From the NCBI GenBank assembly GCA_963837635.1, contig CAWINY010000006.1, positions 496,001 through 560,000 on the forward strand: DNA of 64,000 nt. The letters are read 5' to 3'. Source of the DNA: CAWINY01 sp963837635 (lineage in GTDB: Bacteria; Acidobacteriota; Terriglobia; Terriglobales; Acidobacteriaceae). The translations under genes were made by a program, and so were the position numbers. Every line of letters begins with the position of its first letter. Within the stretch, counting starts at the first letter, position 1. Shown here piece after piece: positions 1 through 9,846 of the stretch. The notes under the pieces are model-generated. The model saw only the letters and a program-made list of their open reading frames with translations, was not told the DNA's origin and searched no databases.

Positions 1-549
1 CTCAGCCTTGCGATCCTGCTAGGGAGCGGCCGAAATTCCGGATTACTCCTGCTGGGGGTGGTGGCTGGGTTGCTCTTTGTCCTGCAGACACTCTTTCGCA
101 GACTGGGCCGCAGGGGGCGCATGGCCGCACAATTGGCCGGCTCGGTGGGGCTGACGATCTCCGCGCCAGCGGCCTATTACGTGGTTACCGGACGCCTGGG
201 CCTGGCCGCCCTGGGCCTGTGGCTGGCGAATTGGATCTTCGCCGCCAACCAGATCCAGTTTGTGCAGCTACGCATTCGTGGAGCAAAGTTGGGTGGTCCC
301 CGCGAGAAAATGATGTTTGGACACATGTTCCTCGCCTTCCAGATTGGCATGTGGAGCGTGCTCGCGGCCGCCTGCCACTTCCACTTGCTGCCTTGGCTGA
401 CCCTGGCGGCTTTTGCCCCGGTGTTTGTCCGGGGGCTGGCTTGGTTTGCGCAACGCGGGGAACCGCTTGATGTACATCGCCTGGGGATGGTCGAACTGGC
501 TCACGCGCTTGGGTTTGGGGTGCTGCTGGTGGTGGCCTTGGCGCTGTGA
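1..549 (+). CDS. YwiC-like integral membrane protein (5' end cut by window edge)
   Basis: The reading frame is open from base 1 to the TGA at 547-549, so the gene starts outside the window; the GTG at 58 is only the first internal start. The visible 182 residues hold about five hydrophobic segments with short basic loops. The C-terminal part has the pattern of YwiC-like proteins: a membrane segment followed by a basic QLRIRG stretch, then LP and LA helices and a final segment starting at RLGMVELAH. The family is conserved but its function is unknown. A YwiC-like assignment is likely from overall pattern; no catalytic motif is visible. Confidence 0.65.
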   Translation, partial: LSLAILLGSGRNSGLLLLGVVAGLLFVLQTLFRRLGRRGRMAAQLAGSVGLTISAPAAYYVVTGRLGLAALGLWLANWIFAANQIQFVQLRIRGAKLGGPREKMMFGHMFLAFQIGMWSVLAAACHFHLLPWLTLAAFAPVFVRGLAWFAQRGEPLDVHRLGMVELAHALGFGVLLVVALAL

Positions 550-840
550 GGTCACATGGTTTCTGTTAGTTACCTCGATTTATGTAAGTAGTGCTTGAGC
601 GGTAGCAGCGCCGATTCCTTTTCCCTAGCTTTACACGAAATTACTTGACCATCCGGATTGTGGTCTTTTAAGGTGTGACTTCCAGTGGAAGTCAGTTCCG
701 GGAACCCGGGCACCGACGAACCCCAAAGGCATGGATTGTGCAAGATTCCCTAGCACCTTAAATGCGGTGGTGGTTGCGCGTTTGGGTGCAAGGCGGATGT
801 TGTCCCGGTTGGCCTGGAAGGCGAAGGATTAGAAGCAGCG

Positions 841-1086
841 ATGTTTGTTGAAACAGTAGCGAACGGCCAAGCCAAGAAGTACATCGCGGCGGGGCGCAAG
901 GCATGGGAGTACAAGACCAAGGACCCGCATAAAGGTCCAATTTTCGGCCCTGCCTACGACGACCATGGCGCGCGTAACCGGGCGATCAAGGAAAATCGCT
1001 ACGCTGAGACTCTTGAGACGGCGCAGAAATGCGCCAAGGCCATGGGCACAGAGATCAGCGAGGTGGTTTTTCTCGAGCGCGACTAG
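841..1086 (+). CDS. Small conserved-looking hypothetical protein
   Basis: An 81-residue soluble, charged protein (many Lys, Arg, Glu) without signal peptide or membrane segment. A purine-rich GAAGGATTAGAAG lies just ahead of the ATG. The composition is gene-like and no other frame in the region is better. I do not recognise a family. It stands alone, with about 290 bp before it and 260 bp after it that lack obvious genes. Confidence 0.55.
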   Translation: MFVETVANGQAKKYIAAGRKAWEYKTKDPHKGPIFGPAYDDHGARNRAIKENRYAETLETAQKCAKAMGTEISEVVFLERD

Positions 1087-1345
1087 CTAGGTCCGGGGTG
1101 ACGAACCGGGTTCCCTTAATAGTTTTGCATAACTAATCCGGGACTGGGTCGTCTATTCCGAGTAGTACAACGAACTCAGTAATTCACAAATTGTGTAACT
1201 TAGGCCCGTGCCGGGGCATCTATGTAATTTGGGTCTAGCGGATTTTTGGTCTAGAACCGCCCCTCCTTTCCAGTCGAATCGGGAAGGACCTGCTAGACAG
1301 TAGGTTCGGCACCTGCCTCCGTACGACAACTCCAGGAGAATCGGA

Positions 1346-1561
1346 ATGCGTTCTGATCGAGTTTTTGAAGCTTTACACACCATGCAAAACCGGTATATGC
1401 TCTGCCAGCTTGCTTCCAAGGCAACCCGGCGGTTCCACCGGCCTAATACGCGGATTCAGGAGACTATGAATAACGTCCTGGATCGCATAGCGAGTTCTGA
1501 ACGGAAGCAGGTATTCCTGGATCCGGTAGAGGCGAATGAGGCGCAGCGCAGGGCTGCCTGA
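1346..1561 (+). CDS. rpoZ: RNA polymerase omega-subunit-like small protein
   Basis: A 71-residue protein whose core (NRYMLCQLASKATRR, then RPNTR and NNVLDRI) has the layout of RNA polymerase omega subunits, in which an Asn-Arg-Tyr/Phe-x-Leu-Val-x-x-Ala-x-Lys-Arg-Ala-Arg helix helps fold the beta-prime subunit. Length fits the short omega form. AGGAG at 1332-1336 is a good ribosome binding site for the ATG. It sits just upstream of rho, a sensible neighbour for a transcription protein. The match is by eye over a short protein, so the name is probable rather than certain. Confidence 0.55.
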   Translation: MRSDRVFEALHTMQNRYMLCQLASKATRRFHRPNTRIQETMNNVLDRIASSERKQVFLDPVEANEAQRRAA

Positions 1562-1676
1562 CTGACTTAGCGTGGCCACCGACCCCAACCGGGGTCCCCG
1601 TTGCATGCTGCCTGCGTGCAACGGGCGGGTGGCGCCACCCGCACCGTCCCTCCTCGTTGACATCCCGTAGGTGAAC

Positions 1677-2928
<1,252 letters not shown>

Positions 2929-3063
2929 AGTAGTCGTTGGCCGTCGGTCGTTAGTCGTTAGCAACTGCGGCGAGCAGCACCGGCCAAGGACCAAGGACCT
3001 TCAGGGGGTGAGAACCAGCTCAATCGAAGCTGGTCCGCCGGGTACAACATCAACGGGGTTTCA

Positions 3064-3100
3064 GGACGCCGTCCAGCAGATGCGGACGGCGTTTGCTTTG
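3064..3100 (+). terminator. Probable intrinsic terminator after rho
   Basis: ACGCCGTCC (3066-3074) and GGACGGCGT (3084-3092) form a perfect 9-bp stem with a 9-nt loop, followed by TTTGCTTTG. It lies between rho and dxr, so dxr probably has its own promoter. Confidence 0.6.
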
Positions 3101-3147
3101 TGCGCCAAGTCCGGCGCGGTACAATCTTGTCAGCAGCTTTGATATCA

Positions 3148-4338
3148 ATGAAGAACATTGCCATTCTGGGCTCGACCGGCTCGATCGGTTGCAGCACCCT
3201 CAGCATCATCGAGTCCTATCCCGAGCGCTTTCGGCTGAAGACGATCGCCGCCGGACATAACCTGGACGCCGCCTTCGGGCAATGCCTCCGCTGGCGCCCC
3301 AAGCTGGTCTCCGTAGCCGATGAGTCTGACGCGGAACTGCTGCGGGCGCGGTTGAAAGAGGCCCGCGCCGCCGAAATTGAGGTCGTCTGCGGGGCGGCGG
3401 GCACGGTTCGCGTGGCCACCGATCCCGAAGTGGACTTCGTAGTCAGCGCGATTGTCGGCGTTGCTGGCCTGGAAGCCACCTACGAAGCCGTGAAAGCGGG
3501 AAAGACAATCGGTCTCGCCAACAAGGAAGCCATGGTGGCCGCCGGAGAGCTGATCGTGGCCGAGGCCCGCCGTCAGGGCAAGCCGCTGCTGCCCATCGAC
3601 AGCGAGCACAACGCGGTGCATCAATCGATGCGCGGGGGCACGGCGCGCGAGGTGGAGCGCGTCTGGCTTACCGCCTCCGGTGGTCCGTTCCTGAAGACGC
3701 CCAAGGCGAAGTTCGCCGGCATCACGGTCGAGCAGGCGCTCAATCATCCCACCTGGAAGATGGGCCAGCGCATCACCATCGATTCCGCCACCCTGATGAA
3801 CAAGGGCTTTGAGGTGATCGAGGCCTGCCGCTTGTTCGACGTTCCACCTTCCAAGGTAGGCGTGATCGTGCACCCGCAGTCCACGATTCACTCCATGGTG
3901 GAGTTTGTGGACGGCAGCATCCTGGCGCAGCTCTCGGTTACAGACATGCGCCTGCCGATCCTGTACGCCTTGACCTTTCCCGAACGTATTGCCTCAGATC
4001 TTCGCTTCAATGTGCTGAATCTAAAGCGCTTGGATTTCCGGCCCCCGGACCTGAAGAAGTTCCCCTGCCTGCGTCTGGCCTACGAAGCCGCCGAAGCGGG
4101 GGGAGCGCGGACCATTGCTCTGAACGCGGCCGACGAGGTGGCGGTGGGCGCGTTCCTGAACGGGAAGATTGGATTTCAGGACATCCCGCGCCTCATCGAA
4201 TCCGTGGTTGATGAAACTGTGGCCACCAAGCCGGAATCTATAGAGATGGTGCTCCGGTTTGACGCGGAAGCCCGGCACCTCGCCGACGAGAAGGTGGCGA
4301 GCCTGGGGCACGCGGTCGCTTCTCCGGTTTTGGCCTAG
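3148..4338 (+). CDS. dxr: 1-deoxy-D-xylulose-5-phosphate reductoisomerase
   Basis: Converts DXP to 2-C-methyl-D-erythritol 4-phosphate with NADPH, the committed step of the MEP isoprenoid pathway. I chose ATG 3148, giving 396 residues; the frame runs 16 codons further up without a better start. The NADPH-binding GSTGSIG is at residues 8-14. Other family marks are NKEAMVAAGE, DSEHNAVHQ (metal-binding Asp and Glu), TASGGPF, and the HPTWKMGQRITIDSATLMNKG segment. ispD and ispF of the same pathway lie 4-6 kb away on the other strand. Confidence 0.97.
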   Translation: MKNIAILGSTGSIGCSTLSIIESYPERFRLKTIAAGHNLDAAFGQCLRWRPKLVSVADESDAELLRARLKEARAAEIEVVCGAAGTVRVATDPEVDFVVSAIVGVAGLEATYEAVKAGKTIGLANKEAMVAAGELIVAEARRQGKPLLPIDSEHNAVHQSMRGGTAREVERVWLTASGGPFLKTPKAKFAGITVEQALNHPTWKMGQRITIDSATLMNKGFEVIEACRLFDVPPSKVGVIVHPQSTIHSMVEFVDGSILAQLSVTDMRLPILYALTFPERIASDLRFNVLNLKRLDFRPPDLKKFPCLRLAYEAAEAGGARTIALNAADEVAVGAFLNGKIGFQDIPRLIESVVDETVATKPESIEMVLRFDAEARHLADEKVASLGHAVASPVLA

Positions 4339-4393
4339 AATCTCGATATCGGTTTGTTTGGGCCATGAGAGGCGCGGCAAGGATTTAAGGAAC

Positions 4394-5728
4394 ATGAATC
4401 TTTTCCTAACCAGTGTTGTTTCCATGTTGCTGGTTCTCGGGATCATGGTCTTGGTCCACGAGTTCGGCCACTACGCGGCGGCCAAGCTGTTGGGTGTGCG
4501 CGTGGAAGTGTTTTCCATCGGATTCGGGACGCGGGTGTGTGGCTTCAAGCGCGGCGACACCGACTATCGCATCAGCGCGATTCCGCTCGGCGGCTACGTG
4601 AAGATGGCCGGCGAGAATCCCATGGATGCGCATACCGGCGCCCAAGACGAATTCGTGTCACATCCGCGCTGGCATCGTTTCATCATCGCCATTGCCGGAC
4701 CCGCCATGAACATTCTGCTGGCGGTCGCCGTGCTTACCGGCGTGTACATGGTGCATTACGAGCATCCGGCATTTCTCGATCAACCCGCGGTGGTGGGCTG
4801 GGTGATTCAAGATTCAGCTGCCGCCCAGGCCGGTATCCAGCCGGGAGACCGGATTGTGCGGGTCGGCAACCAACAGAATCCCACGTGGGAAGACGTGATG
4901 CTCAAGGCGATGCTCAGCCCGAACCAGCCTCTGAGCGTGGCCATTCAGCGCGATGGACAGATGCTCTCCAAGAACATCACCCCGCAAGCTGAGGGCCGGG
5001 ACCAAGTCGGGGATTCGGGATTAGTGGCCGACCAGGCAAACACGGTGACCGAAGTTGAGTCGGATATGCCCGCCGCCAAAGCCGGAATCCAAGTCGGAGA
5101 TGTGATTACGGCGGTCAACGGCAACAGCGTGCGCTCGATCCCGGCGATGATCCACTATATCCAGGAGAGCAAAGATAAGCCTTTAACCCTGACGGTTACC
5201 CGCGGCGGCCAGTTCCTCACCCTGACGATGACTGCTTCCTCGACACAGTCGGGTGGGGAAACCGTGTACCGCATCGGCGTCCGCTCCGATCCCGTGCATG
5301 TGGATAAACTGCCCTTCACGCAGGCGTTCTCGCGTTCCATCGAGCAGAACAAGAAATACTCCACGTTGATTTTGGAGTTGGTCGAGAAGATGGCACGGCG
5401 CAAAGTGTCCTTGCGCCAGATGGAAGGCCCGATCGGGATTGCCAAGGCTTCCGGCGAAGCTGCGCGCCAGGGGGCCATGCCGCTGCTGGCGCTGATGGCG
5501 GCGATCAGCTTGAACCTCGGTATTTTTAACCTGTTTCCGATTCCGATCCTGGATGGCGGCGTGATCCTGCTGCTGGCGATCGAGGCCGTCATGCGGCGCG
5601 ACATCAGCCAAGCGGTGAAAGAGCGGATTTATCAGGTCGCGTTCGTCTTCCTGCTGTTCGTGGCGGTCATGGTGATCTATAACGACATCGCCAAAATGCT
5701 GCCAGGATTGTCGGGAAGATTGCCGTAG
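4394..5728 (+). CDS. rseP: RseP-type site-2 metalloprotease (M50B), two PDZ domains
   Basis: An intramembrane zinc protease that cleaves membrane-anchored regulators such as anti-sigma factors and remnant signal peptides. From ATG 4394 the protein has 444 residues. The first membrane segment carries the zinc motif HEFGH at residues 22-26. Two PDZ domains follow at about 115-200 and 205-290. The conserved NLFPIPILDGG segment, with the third zinc ligand, lies near residue 395 and is followed by the last membrane helix. It starts 55 bp after dxr, a pairing common in bacteria. All catalytic residues are present. Confidence 0.95.
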   Translation: MNLFLTSVVSMLLVLGIMVLVHEFGHYAAAKLLGVRVEVFSIGFGTRVCGFKRGDTDYRISAIPLGGYVKMAGENPMDAHTGAQDEFVSHPRWHRFIIAIAGPAMNILLAVAVLTGVYMVHYEHPAFLDQPAVVGWVIQDSAAAQAGIQPGDRIVRVGNQQNPTWEDVMLKAMLSPNQPLSVAIQRDGQMLSKNITPQAEGRDQVGDSGLVADQANTVTEVESDMPAAKAGIQVGDVITAVNGNSVRSIPAMIHYIQESKDKPLTLTVTRGGQFLTLTMTASSTQSGGETVYRIGVRSDPVHVDKLPFTQAFSRSIEQNKKYSTLILELVEKMARRKVSLRQMEGPIGIAKASGEAARQGAMPLLALMAAISLNLGIFNLFPIPILDGGVILLLAIEAVMRRDISQAVKERIYQVAFVFLLFVAVMVIYNDIAKMLPGLSGRLP

Positions 5729-5748
5729 GCGCGGCAGCTCGAAATTCC

Positions 5749-5776
5749 CAAAGGGGAGCGCGTGCGCTCCCCTTTG
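5749..5776. terminator. Bidirectional terminator between rseP and lpxI
   Basis: A 12-bp perfect stem, AAAGGGGAGCGC and GCGCTCCCCTTT, with a 2-nt loop between the convergent genes. The A and T runs at the stem base would serve both strands. Confidence 0.75.
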
Positions 5777-5837
5777 GCGTTTGGCGGCGGTGCTGTCAAA
5801 GGCCATGGTCCGGCGCGCGAACGCTCGGCGGCGTGAT

Positions 5838-6713
5838 CTACTCGCTGATCGTTTCCTCTACCGGAACATCGGCCACGATCGCAATGCCCGCCTCGTCCGC
5901 CGCATGGAGGATGGCGTCGCCGTCCAGTAGCAGGCATTTGCCGGCATCCACCGCCAGGCAGGTGGCGCCTGCGGCGCGCATGGTTTCGACTGTCTTGACC
6001 CCAATCACCGGCACGTCGAAGCGCATGTCCTGTTTCGGCTTGGCCACCTTGACCACGGTGAGCGCGCGGCTCAGGAGCGAGGCCTGATCGCCGAGCGATT
6101 TCGATTGCAGAATTTTTCCCGCGCGCTCGATCGCTGCGTCGGTGCCTTCCATCGCTTCGACGGCGACGCAGGCCGATTCGGCAACTACCACGGTCTGGCC
6201 GATGTCGAACTGCGCTACGTGGCGGGCGACCGAGCGGCCGTAATCGATGCTGCGGCGCTCGGCTTCGTTGGGGGCGCGGCGGGTGAGCACGCCGGGGCGC
6301 GCCAGCAGCGGCTCCAGATATTCGGTCGAATTCAGCAGGGTGATGCCTTCGTCGGCAAGCACCTTGGCCACGGCGCCGATCAGCGCGTCGGTATTGCGGG
6401 TGCGTAAAGACAGCAGCAGCTTCGCCAAGCGCCAATCCGGCCGGATGTTGGAGAAGATCTGTTTATGCTTGACCTGTCCGGCCATGATGGCCCGCTGCAC
6501 GCCCTCGCGCTTGAAGGTTTCGATCAGCCGGGAAAGTTCACCAAGGGATAACCAGTGAACCGCGGCCGCGCCGCGCTGCTCGATTTCGGGAGAGGCCTCT
6601 TCTTTGATAGCGGCGACGACCACCTCTTCGCCCTTGGCTTTAGCGGCATCGAGCACGAGGAAGGGGAATTTGCCATTGCCGGCAATCAGGCCGAGTTTCG
6701 TGCGGGTGGGCAT
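5838..6713 (-). CDS. lpxI: UDP-2,3-diacylglucosamine pyrophosphatase, LpxI type
   Basis: Hydrolyses UDP-2,3-diacylglucosamine to lipid X in lipid A synthesis, replacing LpxH in many bacteria. The 291-residue protein has the family length and start (KLGLIAGNGKFPFLV), the central GQVKHKQIF, and the C-terminal domain with PVIGVKTVETMRAAGAT and LLLDGDAILHAADEAGI. It is the last gene of the lipid A cluster fabZ-lpxA-lpxI; a 195-bp gap carrying a palindromic repeat separates it from lpxA. Start ATG at 6713. Confidence 0.92.
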   Translation of the reverse strand: MPTRTKLGLIAGNGKFPFLVLDAAKAKGEEVVVAAIKEEASPEIEQRGAAAVHWLSLGELSRLIETFKREGVQRAIMAGQVKHKQIFSNIRPDWRLAKLLLSLRTRNTDALIGAVAKVLADEGITLLNSTEYLEPLLARPGVLTRRAPNEAERRSIDYGRSVARHVAQFDIGQTVVVAESACVAVEAMEGTDAAIERAGKILQSKSLGDQASLLSRALTVVKVAKPKQDMRFDVPVIGVKTVETMRAAGATCLAVDAGKCLLLDGDAILHAADEAGIAIVADVPVEETISE

Positions 6714-6738
6714 CGGTGGCCAGTGTAAATGAAATACG

Positions 6739-6903
6739 TTTTACCGCAGAGGGCGCAGAGCGTTTCGCAGAGGACGCAGAGAAAACCGGTTAAAAGCAAA
6801 AGAAATCTGCACCAAACATGGAGCGCCACCCGGAACTGATTTTCCGCCGTTGCGTTCCTCTTGTGTCCTCTGCGCGATACTCCGCGCCCTCAGCGGTAAG
6901 AAA
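6739..6903. repeat. Family A palindromic repeat (CGCAGAG units) between lpxA and lpxI
   Basis: The left arm TTTTACCGCAGAGGGCGCAG and onward matches in inverse a right arm ending CCTCAGCGGTAAGAAA, with about 60 nt between. Related copies lie at 39771-39914, 46443-46485 and inside murB. Confidence 0.75.
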
Positions 6904-6908
6904 GATTC

Positions 6909-7721
6909 TTATTTGATCACTCCGCGCTCAGAGGCTTCGATGAAGTGGATCAGCATCTCGACATCCTCGCCCAAGCCGGTTTCGCTCTTCAGGCGTTCGA
7001 GGGCTTGCGTGGTGTTGAGCTTCGAGGCCAGCAGGACTTTATAGGCATGGTGGATCTTGCGGATGCGCTCCCGGCTGAAGCCCCGCCGCTCCAGGCCGAT
7101 GGCATTCAATCCATAGGCTTTGGCATCGCGCGCGGCGACCGTCTTCGAGAACGGCAGAACATCCTTGGTGATCGTGCTACCGCCGCCGACATAGGCATGC
7201 GTGCCAATGTGCACGAACTGGTGGACGGGACACAGCGCGCCCAACACGGCCCAATCCTCGATCGTCACGTGGCCGGCCAGGGTGGCCGCATTGGCCATGA
7301 TGACGTGGTCCCCGATGTGGCAGTCGTGCGCGATGTGGGCGTAGGCCATGATCAGGCAATGATTGCCCACCTGCGTCAAGCCGCCGCCCTTCACCGTACC
7401 CCGGTGGATGGTGACATATTCGCGAATGTGGTTGTGGTCGCCGATTTCCACCCGGGTGGGCTCGCCGGCGAACGTCATGTCCTGCGGTCCCGCGCCCAGA
7501 GAGGCGAACGAAAATATTTTGTTGTGGCTGCCCAGGCGCATCGGCCCAAGCAACACCACATGCGAGACTAATTCGCAGTCTTCGCCTAATTCCACCTCGG
7601 GACCGATAACGCAATACGGGCCGATGCGGCAGGAGACCGGCACCTTCGCGCCAGGATCGATCGCCGCCGTGGGGTGCACGTTAGGGGTTTCCGCTTTCAA
7701 GGCCGTGTCCACAGAACTCAT
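6909..7721 (-). CDS. lpxA: UDP-N-acetylglucosamine O-acyltransferase
   Basis: First enzyme of lipid A synthesis; transfers a 3-hydroxyacyl chain from ACP to UDP-GlcNAc. The 270-residue protein is a left-handed beta helix built of hexapeptide repeats (HPTAAIDPGAKV, then many V/I-G-x-x repeats). The catalytic His is in AHIAHDCHIGDHV. The helical C-terminal region starting near RRGFSRERI is typical. It follows fabZ by only 6 bp, the classical fabZ-lpxA order, so the two are surely co-transcribed. Confidence 0.96.
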   Translation of the reverse strand: MSSVDTALKAETPNVHPTAAIDPGAKVPVSCRIGPYCVIGPEVELGEDCELVSHVVLLGPMRLGSHNKIFSFASLGAGPQDMTFAGEPTRVEIGDHNHIREYVTIHRGTVKGGGLTQVGNHCLIMAYAHIAHDCHIGDHVIMANAATLAGHVTIEDWAVLGALCPVHQFVHIGTHAYVGGGSTITKDVLPFSKTVAARDAKAYGLNAIGLERRGFSRERIRKIHHAYKVLLASKLNTTQALERLKSETGLGEDVEMLIHFIEASERGVIK

Positions 7722-7727
7722 GCCGTG

Positions 7728-8246
7728 TTATTCCTGACCCTCGTCATCGTCATTCTGCGCCGGGCGGTTTACGTCGACCAGACGGCAGGTGATGACCGCC
7801 TCGGCCGCCAGCTTGCCGTCCACCCTGACGTACCCCTGCATGCGGACGGCGGTGCGCCGCCATGCCAGGACCGTGACCTCGATCCGCAACTGGTCGCCGG
7901 GCGTGATCGGACGGCGGAATTTGGCCCGTTCAATGCCGGTGAACAACATCAGCTTGCCCTGGCGATCTTCCACCTCGGTCAGCAGCAGTGCGCCACCGGC
8001 CTGCGCCATGGCTTCCACGGTAAGAACCCCGGGCATGACCGGAAATTGCGGGAAGTGGCCCTGAAAAAAAGGCTCGTTCACGCTGACGTTCTTGATGGCG
8101 ACAATGCGCCGCTTGCGCTCGATCTCGACCACCCGGTCGATCAGCAGAAAAGGATAGCGATGGGGCAGAATTTGCCGGATCTGATTGATATCCATCGTGT
8201 TCGACGACGCCGGCTCGGCGACTTGGGTTTGCTCTGGAGAAGACAA
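7728..8246 (-). CDS. fabZ: 3-hydroxyacyl-ACP dehydratase FabZ
   Basis: Dehydrates 3-hydroxyacyl-ACP in fatty acid elongation and competes with LpxA for the same substrates. The 172-residue hotdog-fold protein has ILPHRYPFLLIDRV, the catalytic His in QGHFPQFPVMPG, and the catalytic Glu in GVLTVEAMAQAG. The ends are a little longer than usual (about 20 extra N-terminal residues, acidic C-terminal tail). First gene after a repeat-filled gap, then lpxA. Confidence 0.95.
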   Translation of the reverse strand: MSSPEQTQVAEPASSNTMDINQIRQILPHRYPFLLIDRVVEIERKRRIVAIKNVSVNEPFFQGHFPQFPVMPGVLTVEAMAQAGGALLLTEVEDRQGKLMLFTGIERAKFRRPITPGDQLRIEVTVLAWRRTAVRMQGYVRVDGKLAAEAVITCRLVDVNRPAQNDDDEGQE

Positions 8247-8760
8247 AGCCTCACTCCCTGCATGATTTCGGGGAAATTTTGATTATAACAACTCTGGTCG
8301 CTACATCAGCCGTCAGCCATCAGCCATCAGGAAAAGCTGAGCAGAAGGGCTGATATCTGGAAGCTGAGGGAAGCAAGCCATCAGCCGTAAGCCATCAGCC
8401 ATCAGGAAAAGCTGTCACATCTGAAAGCTGAGGTCTGGGTCGCGCTGGCCTGAGAACTGGGCTGAAAATTGGCTGCTGGACAGAGAGCTGAGAGCTGATG
8501 GCTGATGGCTGAAAGCCGCCGGCTAGAAAAAGAAACTCCAACCTGATCCGGAAAGAGGGGCTCTTTGTACCCGTCAGCGCAACGGGTTTAGGACCAGGCT
8601 GGAATTTCTCGCCACCGAAACATCGGTGGCAGACACAAAACGTACACCTACCTTGAAAACTCGGCAAGCGCCAATGAACGCCTGCCCTCGGCTACGCCAT
8701 GAGCGAACTTGCACTGCCTCTGCTCCGACTCCGATTGCGTTGGCGAAGCCAGGCAATCGG
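8247..8760. repeat. Gene-free stretch filled with family D repeats (GGCTGAT units)
   Basis: Degenerate CAGCCATCAGC units recur at 8304-8331 and 8377-8406, and in inverse orientation at 8487-8518, so the stretch can fold back on itself. CATCAGGAAAAGCTG occurs twice (about 8327 and 8402). I see no gene here; the short open frames are shadows. The stretch separates fabZ from ispF. Family D recurs inside the OppD-type ATPase and at 48962-49137. Confidence 0.7.
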
Positions 8761-9342
8761 CTAGTTCTTGTTCGATCCGTGGCCGGGCGTGGTTTCCGCG
8801 AGCACCTGTTCGACCACGCTGTCGATCACCGGTTGCGGGGTTGCTTCGGCGACGTGAGCGGTCCGCCGCCCGGCGCTCTTCTTGCGCTCCAGCAACACAA
8901 CCACATGGGCGATGGCGGCGTTCTCCGTGCCGGTGCCTTCCGGGGTCTTGGCCTTGACCGCAACATCCGCTATGTCGATCCCCAGGAGTTCGGCAAGGCG
9001 CTGGCGGATGCGCGCGGCATGGGGGCCGATCTTCGGCGCGGCCAGAATGAGCGTGGAATCCACATTCACCACCTGGTAGCCCGCTCGACGCACCTGCGCC
9101 ACCGCCTCGGCGACGAACAGCGCCGAATCCGCGCCCTTCCACTTGGGGTCGCCCGGCGGAAAGAAGCCGCCGATGTCGCCTGCGGCTACCGCGCCCAGCA
9201 GCGCGTCGGTGAGTGCGTGCAGCAGGACATCGCCGTCGGAATGGCCGGCCAGTCCCGCCGTGTGCGGCAGCTCAACCCCGCCAATCTTCAGGGCGATGCC
9301 GGGCTTAAATTCGTGCGAGTCGTAGCCGTGTCCGATTCTCAT
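8761..9342 (-). CDS. ispF: 2-C-methyl-D-erythritol 2,4-cyclodiphosphate synthase
   Basis: MEP pathway enzyme that cyclises CDP-ME 2-phosphate with loss of CMP. The zinc ligands Asp8 and His10 are in RIGHGYDSHEF. HSDGDVLLHALTDALLGA, GDIGGFFPPGDP and KAKTPEGTG are family marks. At 193 residues it is about 35 longer than usual, owing to a C-terminal tail (from about RRTAHVAEATPQ) that is probably dispensable. Its ATG overlaps the end of the GxxExxY gene by 4 bp. Confidence 0.96.
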   Translation of the reverse strand: MRIGHGYDSHEFKPGIALKIGGVELPHTAGLAGHSDGDVLLHALTDALLGAVAAGDIGGFFPPGDPKWKGADSALFVAEAVAQVRRAGYQVVNVDSTLILAAPKIGPHAARIRQRLAELLGIDIADVAVKAKTPEGTGTENAAIAHVVVLLERKKSAGRRTAHVAEATPQPVIDSVVEQVLAETTPGHGSNKN

Positions 9343-9806
9343 GTTGGATTTCCTGGTGCCACGGATTGGACGGATTCACACGGATTGGCACGGAGGTTCT
9401 TACGGTCATTGTCAAAAAGCAAACGTCGAAACTGTGCGCGGGTCCCGAAGTTCAGCAGCAAGCCGACTTCGTAACACGTTGCCTTCAGATAATGCAGGAG
9501 TTGCGCTTCGGCAGACCTATCAAGAGTTTGGGTAGCTTTGAGTTCGATAATGACTTGGTTCTCTACGACAAGATCCGCGAAGTACTGGCCAATGCGGCGC
9601 TTTCTGAAGAACATTGGAACGGGTTGCTGGCGGCGCACACTTAGACCGTACTCCGGGAGTGCTATAAACATGGCCTTTTCATAAACCGATTCCACAAAAC
9701 CGCACCCGAGCTCGTTGTACACCTCGTAGAACACACCAATGATCTTTGAGGTTACCGCCTCGCATTTAAGGACGAGAGCAGGTCCGTTTTGTGAAGTGTC
9801 ATTCAT
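9339..9806 (-). CDS. GxxExxY protein (PD-(D/E)xK nuclease-like fold)
   Basis: A 155-residue protein with the name motif GCGFVESVYEKA near residue 35, followed by QYFADLVVENQVIIELKA, which has the D-x(n)-E-x-K arrangement of PD-(D/E)xK nucleases, and LLHYLKATCYEVGLLLNFG. The role of this common family is not established. It sits between ispD and ispF, normally neighbours. The last residues (NPCESVQSVAPGNPT) are encoded by a repeat arm, and the matching arm touches the start codon. This suggests the gene arrived with, or is carried by, the repeat. Confidence 0.88.
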   Translation of the reverse strand: MNDTSQNGPALVLKCEAVTSKIIGVFYEVYNELGCGFVESVYEKAMFIALPEYGLSVRRQQPVPMFFRKRRIGQYFADLVVENQVIIELKATQTLDRSAEAQLLHYLKATCYEVGLLLNFGTRAQFRRLLFDNDRKNLRANPCESVQSVAPGNPT

Positions 9807-9846
9807 CGATCCGTGTCAATCCGTTATATCCGTGCAATCTGTGGCC
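9359..9846. repeat. Family F inverted repeat pair enclosing the GxxExxY gene
   Basis: The left arm (9359-9395, units of ACGGATTG) and the right arm (9807-9846, units of CAATCCGT) are imperfect inverse copies of about 37 bp. The inner 411 bp are almost exactly the coding sequence. The same family appears without a gene at 50420-50508 and 62270-62452. Confidence 0.75.

Noticed and set aside
1087..1345. Possible tRNA or small RNA (hairpin CCTGCT-AGAC-AGTAGG)
   Set aside because: No cloverleaf or TTCRANNC arm could be built, and the hairpin has no terminator-like tail.
8304..8518. Regular short repeats that could be taken for a CRISPR array
   Set aside because: Units are degenerate, about 7-12 bp, tandem without unique spacers and partly inverted; no cas gene is present.
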